DNA from: Sulfurifustis variabilis
GTDB lineage: Bacteria; Pseudomonadota; Gammaproteobacteria; Acidiferrobacterales; Sulfurifustaceae
Assembly (NCBI RefSeq): GCF_002355415.1
Contig: NZ_AP014936.1
Span: 1,488,001 to 1,552,000, forward strand
Direction of reading: 5' to 3'
Length of the DNA stretch: 64,000 nt
Both the position numbers and the translations under genes were made by a program. A model generated the notes under the pieces. It was not told the DNA's origin, made no database searches, and was given only the letters and a program-made list of their open reading frames with translations. Positions 53,287-62,424 of the stretch are shown piece by piece; the stretch's first letter is position 1, and the number at the start of each line of letters is the position of its first letter.

Positions 53287-54645
53287 ATGGACAACAAGGA
53301 CACGGCAATACGGGCGGAAGGGGTGAGCAAGGTCTACCGGATCGGGCTGCGCGACAGCGCGCCCGACAGCCTGAGCGGCATGCTCGTCGATATCGTCCGA
53401 AGCCCGGTCAAGAACTTCCGCAAGTATCGCTCGCTCTACCGTTTCACGTCCGACGAAACCGCCGCGGAGAGCGGACGCTCGGACCTGATCTGGGCGCTGC
53501 GCGACGTGGCGTTCAACGTCCGGCGAGGGGAGGTCCTCGGCATCATCGGGCGCAACGGCGCCGGCAAATCCACGCTGCTCAAGATCCTCACGCGCATCAC
53601 GCCGCCGACGCGCGGGCTGGTCGAGATCCGCGGGCGGGTGTCGAGCCTGCTGGAGGTGGGCACGGGTTTCCACCAGGAGCTGACCGGACGGGAGAACATC
53701 TACCTGAACGGCACGATCCTCGGGATGAAGAAGCGCGAAGTGGACCGCAAGTTCGACGAGATCGTCGATTTCTCGGGGATGGAGCGGTTCCTGGACACGC
53801 CGGTCAAGCGCTACTCGAGCGGCATGGCGGTGCGGCTCGCGTTCGCCGTGGCGGCGCATCTCGAGCCCGAGATCCTGATCGTGGACGAGGTGCTCGCCGT
53901 CGGCGACGCCGACTTCCAGAAGAAGTGCATCCGGAAGATGAAGGAGGTGCACACGCAGGGCCGGACGGTGCTCTTCGTGTCCCACAACATGCCCTTCATC
54001 TCCATGCTCTGCGACCGCGTGATCCTGCTGCAGGCGGGGACCGTGATCGCCGACGGCCCGCCGCAGGCGGTCGTGAGCGCGTACCTCCACGCCGGGATCG
54101 GGACGCCCGCCGCGCGGGAGTGGTCCGACGCCCGCAGCGCGCCGGGCGCCGACGTGGCCCGGCTGCGCGCGGTGCGGATCGTGGACGCGAACCGGCGGCC
54201 GGTCACGTCGGCGGACGTCACGGAGCCGGTCGGCATCGAGATGACGTACGAGGTGGTCCAGTCGGGCCGGATCCTGCTTCCGAGCTACTGGGTCTACGAC
54301 GAAGAGGGCACCATGGTCTTCGCCTCGCTCGCCCAGGACGGCGAACGGTTCCGCCGCCCGAGCGAGAAGGGCCGGTACACGGTGACCGCCTGGGTTCCGG
54401 GGAATCTGCTCACGGCGGGGACGTTCTTCGTGACCGCCTGCCTCATCACGCGAAGCCCCGACAGCACGCAGTTCGACGAGCAGCAGGTGATCGCGTTCAA
54501 CGTCCTCGACAACATGGGTCCCGGCACGGCGCGAGGCGACTGGGGCGGCGATCTGCCCGGCGTCGTGCGCCCGCTCCTGGAATGGACGACGGAGTACTCG
54601 GCGGGGGAGCGATCCGACGCCGACGTCCGCCGCGCGCTGCCTTGA
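53287..54645 (+). CDS. O-antigen/polysaccharide ABC transporter ATPase with C-terminal carbohydrate-binding domain (Wzt type)
   Basis: A 452-residue protein. The ATPase part has Walker A GIIGRNGAGKSTLLKILTRI, signature YSSGMAVRLAFAVAAHLEPE and Walker B ILIVDEVLAVGDADFQKKCI, followed by the switch His in LFVSHNMPF. From about residue 285 a beta-sandwich Wzt-C domain follows (VGIEMTYEVVQSGRILLPSY, YTVTAWVPGNLLTAGTFFV), which in known systems binds the capped end of the finished polymer before export. Its presence suggests that chains are length-controlled by a terminal modification, for which the methyltransferase at 54696 is a candidate (inference). Confidence 0.93.
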   Translation: MDNKDTAIRAEGVSKVYRIGLRDSAPDSLSGMLVDIVRSPVKNFRKYRSLYRFTSDETAAESGRSDLIWALRDVAFNVRRGEVLGIIGRNGAGKSTLLKILTRITPPTRGLVEIRGRVSSLLEVGTGFHQELTGRENIYLNGTILGMKKREVDRKFDEIVDFSGMERFLDTPVKRYSSGMAVRLAFAVAAHLEPEILIVDEVLAVGDADFQKKCIRKMKEVHTQGRTVLFVSHNMPFISMLCDRVILLQAGTVIADGPPQAVVSAYLHAGIGTPAAREWSDARSAPGADVARLRAVRIVDANRRPVTSADVTEPVGIEMTYEVVQSGRILLPSYWVYDEEGTMVFASLAQDGERFRRPSEKGRYTVTAWVPGNLLTAGTFFVTACLITRSPDSTQFDEQQVIAFNVLDNMGPGTARGDWGGDLPGVVRPLLEWTTEYSAGERSDADVRRALP

Positions 54646-54695
54646 CGGAGGCCGGCATGTAATAAGAGAAGTGATCGACGGAGGAGGAGGCAACA

Positions 54696-55550
54696 ATGCG
54701 ACATTACTGGTCACACGGTGAAAAGCCGCGCAGGGGGGCGCACGATTTTCTCTGGGCACTGTGGCGATGGAGCGCCCTGGGCTTCGTCCAGCCCGACGGC
54801 CGGGGGGCGCCGCGGGATGCGCTCGCAGCAATCCGGCCCGCCGCGAAGCGGGTGATCCGCGGATGCCGGCGTCTCGTTCCGGGCGGCCGGCCTTCGGCGG
54901 CCCGGTTGGGTTTCGGATACGGCACCGCGCCGCTCGCGAACGCCTGGTTCGAGCGCGGCATGCCGGTGCATCGCCACTACCTGGAACAGTTCCTGGCGTC
55001 GTCGGCGGCTGACATCCGCGGCCGCTGTCTCGAGTTCCAGGAGGACTCGTACTCCACCCGCTTCGGGGGCTCGCGCGTATCCCGGGTCGACATCCTGCAC
55101 AAGGAACCGGATCCGCGCTACCCGCAGGCGACGCTGCATGCGGACCTCACCGCGGCGAACGACATTCCGGGGGGCGCGTTCGACTGCATCGTCTGCACCT
55201 ACGTGCTGCACGTCATACCGGATCTCGATCGCTTCGTCGCCGAGCTTCACCGCCTGCTCGCCGACGGGGGCGTGCTGCTCGTCGCCGTTCCCGGCATCAC
55301 GATCACCTATCCGCAATACGGGGAGCTTTGGCGGTTCACGTGCGAAGGGTTGCACCGGGTTCTCGCGCGATCGTTCGGCGCCGCGCACGTCGAAACGCGC
55401 CCGTACGGCAACTCGCTTACCGCCGCGGGCGAGCTTCGCGGCCTCGCGGTCGATGACTTTACCCGAGGCGAGATCGACGAGCACGACGCCCGCTACCCGC
55501 TGCTCGTCTGCGCGCGCGCCGTCAAGGCGGGGCGCGAGGGAGCCCGGTGA
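54696..55550 (+). CDS. SAM-dependent methyltransferase (class I, 284 aa)
   Basis: A strong ribosome site (GGAGGAGG at 54681-54690) precedes the ATG. The N-terminal ~90 residues are basic and Trp-rich. The methyltransferase core is then degenerate at motif I (GRCLEFQEDSYSTRFGG), but motif IV and post-motifs are clear: FDCIVCTYVLHVIPDLDRFV, LHRLLADGGVLLVAVPGI. The late QYGELWRFTCEGLHRVL resembles methyltransferases of polysaccharide clusters that act on glycan or lipid-linked substrates. Chain-end methylation would fit with the Wzt-C domain next door, but this is inference. It overlaps the PIG-L gene by one base or a few, depending on its start. Confidence 0.82.
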   Translation: MRHYWSHGEKPRRGAHDFLWALWRWSALGFVQPDGRGAPRDALAAIRPAAKRVIRGCRRLVPGGRPSAARLGFGYGTAPLANAWFERGMPVHRHYLEQFLASSAADIRGRCLEFQEDSYSTRFGGSRVSRVDILHKEPDPRYPQATLHADLTAANDIPGGAFDCIVCTYVLHVIPDLDRFVAELHRLLADGGVLLVAVPGITITYPQYGELWRFTCEGLHRVLARSFGAAHVETRPYGNSLTAAGELRGLAVDDFTRGEIDEHDARYPLLVCARAVKAGREGAR

Positions 55551-56395
55551 TGGGCGCTTCCCCGGGAACGGCGCGAGGCGACGGGCGTCGCGCCGCGCTC
55601 GTCGTGGCGCATCCCGACGACGAAGTGCTGTGGTTCAGCTCGTTGCTGCGCGACGTCGACCTCGTCCTCTTCTGCTTCGAGGAAGTCCGGTCGCGCCCGG
55701 AGTGGACCGAAGGCCGGCGCCGCGCGCTCGCCGATTACCCGCTGCCCGGAGTCGACTCCCTGCGGCTGACCGAGTCCGAGGTGTTCAACGGCGCCGACTG
55801 GCGCCGGCCCGAGTGCACGGAGCAGGGCCTGGCCGTGACGCGGAACGACGACTCGTTCCCGGCGTTCTCCGAAGCCGTGTACCGGGCGAACTTCGAGCGG
55901 CTGCGGCGGGGCCTCGGAGAACGACTCGCGCAGGGATTCACCCGGGTCTACACGCACAACCCCTGGGGCGAGTACGGCCACGAGGAGCACGTGCAGGTCT
56001 ACCGGGCGGTCAAGGCCGTTCAGCCCGCGCTCGGTTTCGAGCTCTGGGTCGACAACTACTGCAGCAACAAATCGCACGAGCTCATGCTCCGTTACGTGAA
56101 CGGCTTCCATTCCGACTACGCGACCGCGGCGACCGATCCCGGATTGGGCGAGCAGCTGGAGCGGCTCTATCGGCGATACGGTTGCTGGACCTGGTTCGAC
56201 GACTATGTGTGGTTCACCCATGAGTGCTTTCAGCGCGACCGCGACGTCGCGCGCGGCGAGCCGGTGGCGGGCCATTTCTTTCCGCTCAATTATCTGCGCG
56301 TCGAGGCGCCGTGGGACCGCGAGCCGGTACCGCGGTGGCGGCGGGTGGCGGGCCAGCTCCGGCGTTATCTGCCGGCGCCGGTGCCCGCGCGCTGA
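55550..56395 (+). CDS. PIG-L/LmbE family deacetylase (281 aa)
   Basis: Zinc-dependent N-acetyl-sugar deacetylase family. The metal motif AHPDDEVLWF is near residue 20, and the third ligand is in EYGHEEHVQVYRAV. It may deacetylate an N-acetylated sugar in the glycan or precursor made by this cluster. ATG 55550 is used; GTG 55547 directly before it is equally possible, with GAGGGAG at 55535-55541. There is no signal peptide, so action is cytoplasmic. It sits between a methyltransferase and a glycosyltransferase gene, 11 bases before the latter. Confidence 0.88.
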   Translation: MGASPGTARGDGRRAALVVAHPDDEVLWFSSLLRDVDLVLFCFEEVRSRPEWTEGRRRALADYPLPGVDSLRLTESEVFNGADWRRPECTEQGLAVTRNDDSFPAFSEAVYRANFERLRRGLGERLAQGFTRVYTHNPWGEYGHEEHVQVYRAVKAVQPALGFELWVDNYCSNKSHELMLRYVNGFHSDYATAATDPGLGEQLERLYRRYGCWTWFDDYVWFTHECFQRDRDVARGEPVAGHFFPLNYLRVEAPWDREPVPRWRRVAGQLRRYLPAPVPAR

Positions 56396-56406
56396 GGAGA
56401 GGGCGG

Positions 56407-57261
56407 ATGACCTTGAGCGTGATCATGCCGTGCCACAACGCGGCGGAAACCATCGCGGCCCAGCTGGACGCGCTCGCCGGGCAGGCCTGTGCCGCGCCCT
56501 GGGAGCTGATCGTGGCCGACAACGGATCGAGCGACGGCACGCGGGACATCGTCGAAGGCTACCGGAGCCGGATTCCGGCGCTGCGCTGGATCGACGCGTC
56601 GGCAAAACGGGGACCGGCGTACGCGCGCAACCGCGGCGTCGAAGCGGCGCGCGGAGATCGCTTCGCGTTCTGCGATGCCGACGACGAGGTGGCGCCGGGC
56701 TGGCTTGCCGCGATCGCACAGGCCTTGTCGGCGCACCCGTTCGTGGTGAGCCGGATGGACGACGCCAAGCTGAATCCGTCGTGGCTCCGCGAAATATGGG
56801 GTTCGCCGGAGGAGGCGCTCGGTCCGCTGTTCGGATTCCTCCCGGGAGCGGCGGCGTACGGCATCGGGTTCACGCGCGAGCTCTACGCGCGCGTGGGGCC
56901 CTTCGACGAGTCCCTCCGTCGAATGTCCGACATCGATTACTCCTGGCGGGTACAGCTCGCGGGCTACCCGTTGGCCCGGGTGCCGGACGCGCTGGTGTAC
57001 TACCGCCACCGCCGGACGGTGACCGGGCTTTTCCGCCAGGCCTACGCCGATGGGCAGGCCCAGGTCCTTCTCTACAAGAAGCACCGGGCGAACGGCATGC
57101 CCTGGCCGCCGATCTCGGCCAGCGTGCGCGGCTGGATCGGCATGGCCCGGCGCCTGCCGGCGCTGCGCCGGCAGATCGGGCGGGCCGAGTGGCTGATCGA
57201 CGCGGGGGTCGGGTTGGGACACGTTCGGGGGAGCATGCGCCATGGCGTGCTTGCGTTGTGA
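56407..57261 (+). CDS. Family 2 glycosyltransferase (284 aa)
   Basis: GT-A transferase with LSVIMPCHNAAETIAAQLDA, WELIVADNGSSDGTRDIVEG, KRGPAYARNRGVEAARGD, the metal motif FCDADDEVAPGW and a late base region YGIGFTRELYARVGPFDESL with DIDYSWRVQLAG. It ends GHVRGSMRHGVLAL, nearly the same ending as the protein at 59688 (GHVAGSIRHRVLAL). The two are paralogues of similar length. It is soluble and probably peripheral to the membrane. Sugar donor and acceptor are not readable. It sits in the same run of genes as the PIG-L deacetylase. Confidence 0.9.
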   Translation: MTLSVIMPCHNAAETIAAQLDALAGQACAAPWELIVADNGSSDGTRDIVEGYRSRIPALRWIDASAKRGPAYARNRGVEAARGDRFAFCDADDEVAPGWLAAIAQALSAHPFVVSRMDDAKLNPSWLREIWGSPEEALGPLFGFLPGAAAYGIGFTRELYARVGPFDESLRRMSDIDYSWRVQLAGYPLARVPDALVYYRHRRTVTGLFRQAYADGQAQVLLYKKHRANGMPWPPISASVRGWIGMARRLPALRRQIGRAEWLIDAGVGLGHVRGSMRHGVLAL

Positions 57262-57303
57262 ACCTGCGCCGGGCGCCGGGCTCGTCGCCGGGGGAGGTGA
57301 TGC

Positions 57304-58386
57304 GTGGTTGACGTGAAGGTGTCGGTGATCGTGGTGCCGCGGGAGCGATTCAGCGAGACCCGGCGGTCGCTCGAGAGCATCTACCGGTGTACCCGGATGC
57401 CGTTCGAGCTCGTCTATGTGGACGGCGGGTCGCCCGCGGGCGTCGCACGCTACCTGCGCGAGGCCGCCCGCCGGCGGGGCTTCCGGCTGCTGCGGCGCGA
57501 ACGCTATCTCATGCCGAACGAGGCCCGGAACATCGGGGCCGAGGCGGCATCGGGTCGGCTGCTCGTGTTCATCGACAACGACGTGGTCGCCTGGCCCGGC
57601 TGGCTCGAGGCGCTCGTCGCCTGCGCGGAAGAAACGGGCGCGTGGGCGGTCGGGCCGGTGGTCTGCATCGGCCCGCCGGGCGACGACCTCATCCACGTCA
57701 CGCGTGGAGAGCTGCACGAGGTCGAGGAGGGCGGGCGCCGCCGGATCGAGGACGCGATGATCGGCATCAACGAGCGGCTGCGCGACCTGCGACCGTCGCT
57801 CGCCCGCAGTCCCTGCGACTACGTCGAGTTTCACTGCATGCTCGCCCGGCGCGAGGCCCTCGAGCGGATCGGCGGCTTCGACGAGGGCATGCGGACGACG
57901 CGGGAGCACATCGATTTCTGCCTGGCCGTGCGCCGCGAGGGCGGATCGATCTACTTCGAGCCGGACGCGTGCGTCACGCACGTACCCCCGTGGTGCGGGT
58001 TCGCGCTGAGCGACCTGCCGTACTTCCTGCTCCGGTGGAACGACGACTGGGCGCGGGAAAGCATCGTTCACTTTCAGCGCAAGTGGGGCCTGCCGGACGA
58101 GGCGCAGGACCGGCTGATCGACTGGATCGTGCCGCACCGGCGGGTCGTGTTCGAGCGGCTCCTGGCGCCGTTTCGTCCGCGGATCGTGCGCGAGCGGCTG
58201 GGACGGCCGCTGGTCAACGGCCTGGCGGCGACGCTGGAGGCCGGCCTGCTGCCGATCACGCGCCGGAGAGGCAGGACCGGCGCGCCTTCGGCCGAGGGCG
58301 GCGTCCGCTTCACGCGTCCCGCGGGCGACGCGACCGCGATGCGTCCGCCTTCCGCAAAAATGGAGACCGGCCCCGATTCGCCCTGA
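57304..58386 (+). CDS. Family 2 glycosyltransferase (360 aa)
   Basis: The GTG start at 57304 follows GGGGGAGG. GT-A motifs are VSVIVVPRERFSETRRSLES, FELVYVDGGSPAGVARYL, YLMPNEARNIGAEAASGRLL and the metal motif VFIDNDVVAWPGWLEALV. A later segment, DYVEFHCMLARREALERIGG, followed by EHIDFCLAVRREGG, matches GT2 proteins of polysaccharide clusters. The C-terminal ~100 residues (EAQDRLIDWIVPHRRVVFER...) are an extension, ending in a Ser/Pro/Arg-rich stretch. It converges with the GT4-type gene, with three bases between the two stop codons. Confidence 0.88.
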   Translation: MVDVKVSVIVVPRERFSETRRSLESIYRCTRMPFELVYVDGGSPAGVARYLREAARRRGFRLLRRERYLMPNEARNIGAEAASGRLLVFIDNDVVAWPGWLEALVACAEETGAWAVGPVVCIGPPGDDLIHVTRGELHEVEEGGRRRIEDAMIGINERLRDLRPSLARSPCDYVEFHCMLARREALERIGGFDEGMRTTREHIDFCLAVRREGGSIYFEPDACVTHVPPWCGFALSDLPYFLLRWNDDWARESIVHFQRKWGLPDEAQDRLIDWIVPHRRVVFERLLAPFRPRIVRERLGRPLVNGLAATLEAGLLPITRRRGRTGAPSAEGGVRFTRPAGDATAMRPPSAKMETGPDSP

Positions 58387-58389
58387 CGG

Positions 58390-59601
58390 CTAGCCCGCCG
58401 AACGGGCGGGTTTGCCCCGCTGCAGAATGTCTTCGACCATCGCGCGGTAGGCCCGCCGGTAGTGCTCGAGGGTGTGGTGGGCGCGCGCGTGATCGCGGGC
58501 GGCGCACGCCCGGCGGCGCAATTCCTCCGCGGGCAGACCGGCGACGTGGCGCACCGCCGCGCGGATCGCCGGAATCGAGGCGTCCTCGAGCGTGACGCCG
58601 AAATCCCGCGTGTCGATGCCCGCTTCGCGCGTCAGGATCGGGATCAGGCCGGCCTGCATGCACGTGAGCGAGGAGGCCGACTGGCTCTCCGCGCACGAGG
58701 GGAACACGAGCGCGACGCAGTCCTCGACGACGCGCAGGAAGTCCGGTCCGTCGACGTCGAGCCAGCCGACCGTGCGCACGTTCGGCGTGCGACCGAGCTC
58801 CGCGTCGTAGATCCGTGCGAACTCCGGTTCGCGGTCGATCGGCCCGCACACGCGCAGCTCGAGCTCCGGCATGTCGCGGAACGCCTCGAGCACACGATCG
58901 AGCCCCTTGTGCACGAATCCCGTGCTTCCGAACCAGACGAAGCGCCGGCGCGCCGCGTCGTAATCCTTGCGCTCGGGAGACGGATACGTCCGCAACGTGG
59001 GCACGGGCAGGCAGTAGAGGGGCTTGCCCGCATACGCGTAGGTGCCTCGCAGGAACTCCCCCCCGAGCAACGCGCCGTAATCCGCCAGCTCGATGGCCCG
59101 GTTGGTCTCGACGATGCGGATGCTGGTGCACGTGACGCCGCGCCGGCGCTGAAGGTCGAGCGCGCGGCCGAAGGCCGCGTGGTTGTTGAACAGGAAATGC
59201 GCCGTGTCGAGGTGCGCGATCCTGACGCAGCCGTCGGGCAGCAAGGGGGCGAGACGGTCGAACTGCGTGCGCGCGCAGACGAAGAACCGGTAGTCGCGCC
59301 GCGGCACGAACGCATCGTTGCGGTAGTCGATGACGTCCACGTCGAAGCCGAGATCGAGCCAGGTGCGCGCGATGAGGAGGGATTCGCTGTGGTGCGTGTG
59401 TGCGGTCGATACCGGCTCGCCGGGCGAAAGAAGGAAAGGCTCGAGCACGTAGGCGAGGAGCACGCTGCCGCGCGCCGGCCGAACGGTGCTCCGGAGGGAC
59501 ACGCATCGGGGCGACCAGGTGCACGGGCGGCGGCGTATGTCGAGCCCGGCGCGTGCGAGAAAGGTGCGTCCGCGCTTCTTGAGGTTCGTCAGCGTGACCA
59601 T
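58390..59601 (-). CDS. Family 1/4 glycosyltransferase (403 aa)
   Basis: GT-B fold transferase. The C-terminal half has FVWFGSTGFVHKGLDRVLEA, ELRVCGPIDREPEFARIY, VRTVGWLDVDGPDFLRVVED and the donor-site segment FPSCAESQSASSLTCMQAGL with its conserved Glu. The N-terminal half (YVLEPFLLSPGEPVSTAHTH, SLLIARTWLDLGFDVDVIDY) is the acceptor domain. The start is taken at ATG 59601; the frame continues to 59658 only with a TTG start. The gene runs opposite to its neighbours and diverges from the GT2 gene at 59688. Substrate unknown. Confidence 0.85.
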   Translation of the reverse strand: MVTLTNLKKRGRTFLARAGLDIRRRPCTWSPRCVSLRSTVRPARGSVLLAYVLEPFLLSPGEPVSTAHTHHSESLLIARTWLDLGFDVDVIDYRNDAFVPRRDYRFFVCARTQFDRLAPLLPDGCVRIAHLDTAHFLFNNHAAFGRALDLQRRRGVTCTSIRIVETNRAIELADYGALLGGEFLRGTYAYAGKPLYCLPVPTLRTYPSPERKDYDAARRRFVWFGSTGFVHKGLDRVLEAFRDMPELELRVCGPIDREPEFARIYDAELGRTPNVRTVGWLDVDGPDFLRVVEDCVALVFPSCAESQSASSLTCMQAGLIPILTREAGIDTRDFGVTLEDASIPAIRAAVRHVAGLPAEELRRRACAARDHARAHHTLEHYRRAYRAMVEDILQRGKPARSAG

Positions 59602-59687
59602 GTCGTCGCCCGGCCACAGGGAGATGTCGGGATTGTCGCGCCCGACCCGCTTCCGCAAGTTCGGGCGGGTTCCCGTTTCCGCACATC

Positions 59688-60548
59688 ATGCGACTCAGCG
59701 TCATTTTGCCCTGCCGCAACGCGGCCGCCACCCTCGAGGAGCAGCTCGGGGCCCTGGCCCGTCAACAGCGCCCCCCCTTCGAGGTCGTCGCCGTAGACAA
59801 CGGCTCCACCGACCGGACCCCGGCGCTGCTCCAAGGCTATCGGGACCGGATGCCATCGCTCCGGGTCGTCGAGGCCGGCCCGCCCCACAGCGCCGCCCAC
59901 GCTCGGAATCGGGGCGTGGCGGCGGCCACCGGCGAGGCCTTCGCTTTCTGCGACGCCGATGACGAGGTCCATCCCGGTTGGGCCGGGGCGATGGCCGATG
60001 CGCTCGCGCGCCACGACGTGGTCGCCTCGCGCGTGGACGACAGCCGGCTCAACGCGGGACGGGCGGGAGCCATCTGGGATTCGTCGAACGACCCGACGCC
60101 CGGCTTCGTCGTCTTTCTCGGTTTTCTGCCGGCCGCGTCCGGCTGCGGTTTCGGCTTCACGCGGCGCGCATGGGACGCGATCGGTCCCTTCGACGAGTCG
60201 TTTCAACGGCTGGAGGACATCGACTACTCGTGGCGCGCGCATTTTGCCGGATTCCCGATCCACTACGCGCATGACGCCGTCGTCTACTATCGTTATCGCG
60301 CGAGCCTCGGCGGAACCTGGCGTCAATGCGTCGCGGAAGGCCGGTACGAGGCCCGGCTGTACGAAAAGTACCGGTCGCGCGGGATGGCCTGGCGGCCGCT
60401 CCGCCAGGCCGCCGGCGATTGGGGACGGCTGGTCCGCAGCCTCCCGGCGCTGCGCAGGCCGGACGGCCGGGCGCTCTGGATCAAGTGCGCCGGATCGGCG
60501 ACCGGGCATGTCGCCGGCAGCATTCGTCATCGGGTCCTCGCGCTCTGA
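59688..60548 (+). CDS. Family 2 glycosyltransferase (286 aa), paralogue of the one at 56407
   Basis: Motifs are LSVILPCRNAAATLEEQLGA, FEVVAVDNGSTDRTPALLQG, HSAAHARNRGVAAATGEAFA, FCDADDEVHPGWAGAMADAL and GCGFGFTRRAWDAIGPFDES, then DIDYSWRAHFAGFPIHYAHD. Residue order, length and even the C-terminus (GSIRHRVLAL) follow the 284-residue transferase at 56407, so the pair arose by duplication. No ribosome site of note precedes the ATG at 59688; the intergenic spacer is shared with the divergent GT-B gene. Specificity is not readable; the two may add the same or related sugars. Confidence 0.9.
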   Translation: MRLSVILPCRNAAATLEEQLGALARQQRPPFEVVAVDNGSTDRTPALLQGYRDRMPSLRVVEAGPPHSAAHARNRGVAAATGEAFAFCDADDEVHPGWAGAMADALARHDVVASRVDDSRLNAGRAGAIWDSSNDPTPGFVVFLGFLPAASGCGFGFTRRAWDAIGPFDESFQRLEDIDYSWRAHFAGFPIHYAHDAVVYYRYRASLGGTWRQCVAEGRYEARLYEKYRSRGMAWRPLRQAAGDWGRLVRSLPALRRPDGRALWIKCAGSATGHVAGSIRHRVLAL

Positions 60549-60608
60549 GCCGCGTCGAGCGGGAGGGCGGGGCGGGTACGCACACGCATCTCCCTGCCTC
60601 GACATCGC

Positions 60609-61682
60609 TCAATCACATGTCGGCAGGGCTCCCGACGAGACGAGGTCGAGGCGCCACCGGTCCGCGAGGCGGTCGTAACCGGTCTGGTTGGGATGGAGGT
60701 CATCCGTCATCCAGCGAGGATCCGCGCGGTTCCCGTCGTCGGGCAGGCTCAGCTGGGACTGCTGGTCGACCAGCCAGATTCGGGTGCGGCTGCGGTCGAA
60801 GGCCACGTTCGCGACGTTCTGGTTGAACGTCGTCACGTCGAGCGAGCCGTCCAGGGTCGGAATGATGCGGGCCACGAACACCGACACCCGGTAGTGTCCC
60901 TCCGCCCAGGCATTGATGCCGTCGAGAATGCGCTCGACGCCGGCGCTGTTGGTGTCGAAGTGATTCGTGCCGATGTGCAGCAGCACGATATCGGGCGGAT
61001 TCGCGTCGAGGAAGCCCGCGATGTTGTCGGCGATCGTCCGGCCGCTGCTCACGGTGCAGTACGGCGTGTTGTCGTCGCACCAGCCGTCGTGGCCCTCGTG
61101 ATCGCGATCGGCGAGCGGGGGGTTCGCGGAGCCGCCCTGGTGAGCGACGCTGCCCACGAAGTCGACCGGCAGCCCGAGCGCGCTCAAGTCGCTGTGGAGC
61201 TTCCTGCGGTATCCGACGTACTGGCTCTCGGGAAGCCCCGGCATGAATCCGGCGGTGATGGAGTCACCCAGCGGCATGATGCGGAGGCTTCCGTCCACGA
61301 GCAGCGCCATCGTCCCGACGTCGGAGACGAGCCCGGAGGGATCGCTCACGCGGTAGGTGAACCGGTCCATGCCGCGCGCGTTCGCGTACGGCGTGTACGT
61401 GTAGTTGCCGGACGGGTCCGTGCTCAGGGAACCGTTCAGCGGATAATCGAGAATTTCGTAGATGAGGGCGTTGCCGTCCGGGTCGCTTCCCGGGAGGCGG
61501 CCGCTGAGGGTCGCGCTCGCGGACGGGACGGCCACGCAGGCGTCGGCCGCAGTCGGCGGCTGGTTCCCGCGGGGCGGCGAGCCGCCGCCCGATCCTCCTC
61601 CGCCTCCGCCGCAGGCGGAAACGCCAAGCAGCGCCGCAAAAATCCAGGCGCGGTGGGGAGCGTCAGATGCGAGCGCGGTCAT
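60609..61682 (-). CDS. SGNH/GDSL-hydrolase lipoprotein with cadherin-like domain (357 aa)
   Basis: The start is taken at ATG 61682, which gives a lipoprotein signal (AWIFAALLGVSACGGGGGGS, lipobox VSAC); the frame is open to 61727. After a Gly/Ser/Pro linker comes an Ig/cadherin-like repeat (ATLSGRLPGSDPDGNALIYE, NGSLSTDPSGNYTYTPYANA) and then an SGNH hydrolase domain. Block I is RIMPLGDSITAG (Ser), block III is LLHIGTNHFDTNS, and the final block is DDLHPNQTGYDRLADRW (Asp/His). SGNH enzymes are esterases or acetyl-esterases; a role on acetylated surface polysaccharide is plausible. The neighbour at 62425 shares the poly-Gly after the lipid Cys. Confidence 0.87.
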   Translation of the reverse strand: MTALASDAPHRAWIFAALLGVSACGGGGGGSGGGSPPRGNQPPTAADACVAVPSASATLSGRLPGSDPDGNALIYEILDYPLNGSLSTDPSGNYTYTPYANARGMDRFTYRVSDPSGLVSDVGTMALLVDGSLRIMPLGDSITAGFMPGLPESQYVGYRRKLHSDLSALGLPVDFVGSVAHQGGSANPPLADRDHEGHDGWCDDNTPYCTVSSGRTIADNIAGFLDANPPDIVLLHIGTNHFDTNSAGVERILDGINAWAEGHYRVSVFVARIIPTLDGSLDVTTFNQNVANVAFDRSRTRIWLVDQQSQLSLPDDGNRADPRWMTDDLHPNQTGYDRLADRWRLDLVSSGALPTCD

Positions 61683-61734
61683 CGGAGTCGGGGCGCGTGG
61701 CGGCGGGCCATGGCCCGCCGCCGTCACTCCATGC

Positions 61735-62373
61735 TCACCGCGCGCAGCGGAACATCACGGTGTCGAACTGTTCCGTGTACGGCGTGTTCGTGCCCGCGAG
61801 CCCGAACGCGCCGCTCGGCAGCGTGGCCGTGGGACCGAACTGGACGAACGTGCCTGCGTAGACCAGCGGCTCGCCCGTGCCCGAATCGACGCGCGAGGCG
61901 GACGCGTCGACGTAGCTGTACGACCCGTCCGCGATCGTGATCGCCCCGGCGTTCGACCCCGCGATGATCTCCGCGGCCGTCGCCAGGCGCTTGCCGGCGT
62001 TCGTGCACGCCGCCAGCGCCTGGCCCCACGAGAACTCCACCGCCGGACCCGCGCCGACCTGGATCCCGGCGCAACCCTGGCCCGTCGCTTCGCAACCGGC
62101 CGGGACGGCCGTGACGACCTTCGCGTCCTTGTCCACGCAGCTCGCGCCGACCCGGACCATTCCGTCGGCGTCGCTGCCGCAGGGGCCGGTGCCGTTCAGC
62201 GCGTCGCGCAGCGCCGCGAAGTTGGCGTTGACCTGTGCCGCGCTCGCCGTCTGGCCGTCCTGGAACGTGTGCGGAAGCGTGACGGCGTACACTGCCGCCC
62301 CGCCCGCGGCCGCCGTGCCGAGCACGAGGCCGGTGAACCACCCTTTGGAAAACCGTTTCCGGTTGCCGTCCAT
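61735..62373 (-). CDS. Exported protein with possible C-type-lectin-like fold (212 aa)
   Basis: ATG 62373 is chosen because GGAGG lies five bases before it (an ATG at 62385 overlaps that site). A basic start and one hydrophobic segment (GWFTGLVLGTAAAGGAAVYAV) act as signal or anchor. Then comes TFQDGQTASAAQVNANFAALRDALN, a short motif shared by many surface and tail-fibre-like proteins, a Cys-containing middle, and a C-terminal part WGQALAACTNAGKRLATAAE ... FDTVMFRCAR. The C-terminal part resembles the C-type-lectin/FGE-like fold, with a likely Cys-Cys pair. It follows the small lipoprotein gene on the same strand; function unknown. Confidence 0.7.
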   Translation of the reverse strand: MDGNRKRFSKGWFTGLVLGTAAAGGAAVYAVTLPHTFQDGQTASAAQVNANFAALRDALNGTGPCGSDADGMVRVGASCVDKDAKVVTAVPAGCEATGQGCAGIQVGAGPAVEFSWGQALAACTNAGKRLATAAEIIAGSNAGAITIADGSYSYVDASASRVDSGTGEPLVYAGTFVQFGPTATLPSGAFGLAGTNTPYTEQFDTVMFRCAR

Positions 62374-62424
62374 GTGAACCTCCATTGTCTATTGGTATGC
62401 GATGAATCCGGTTCTTTCGGCGGA

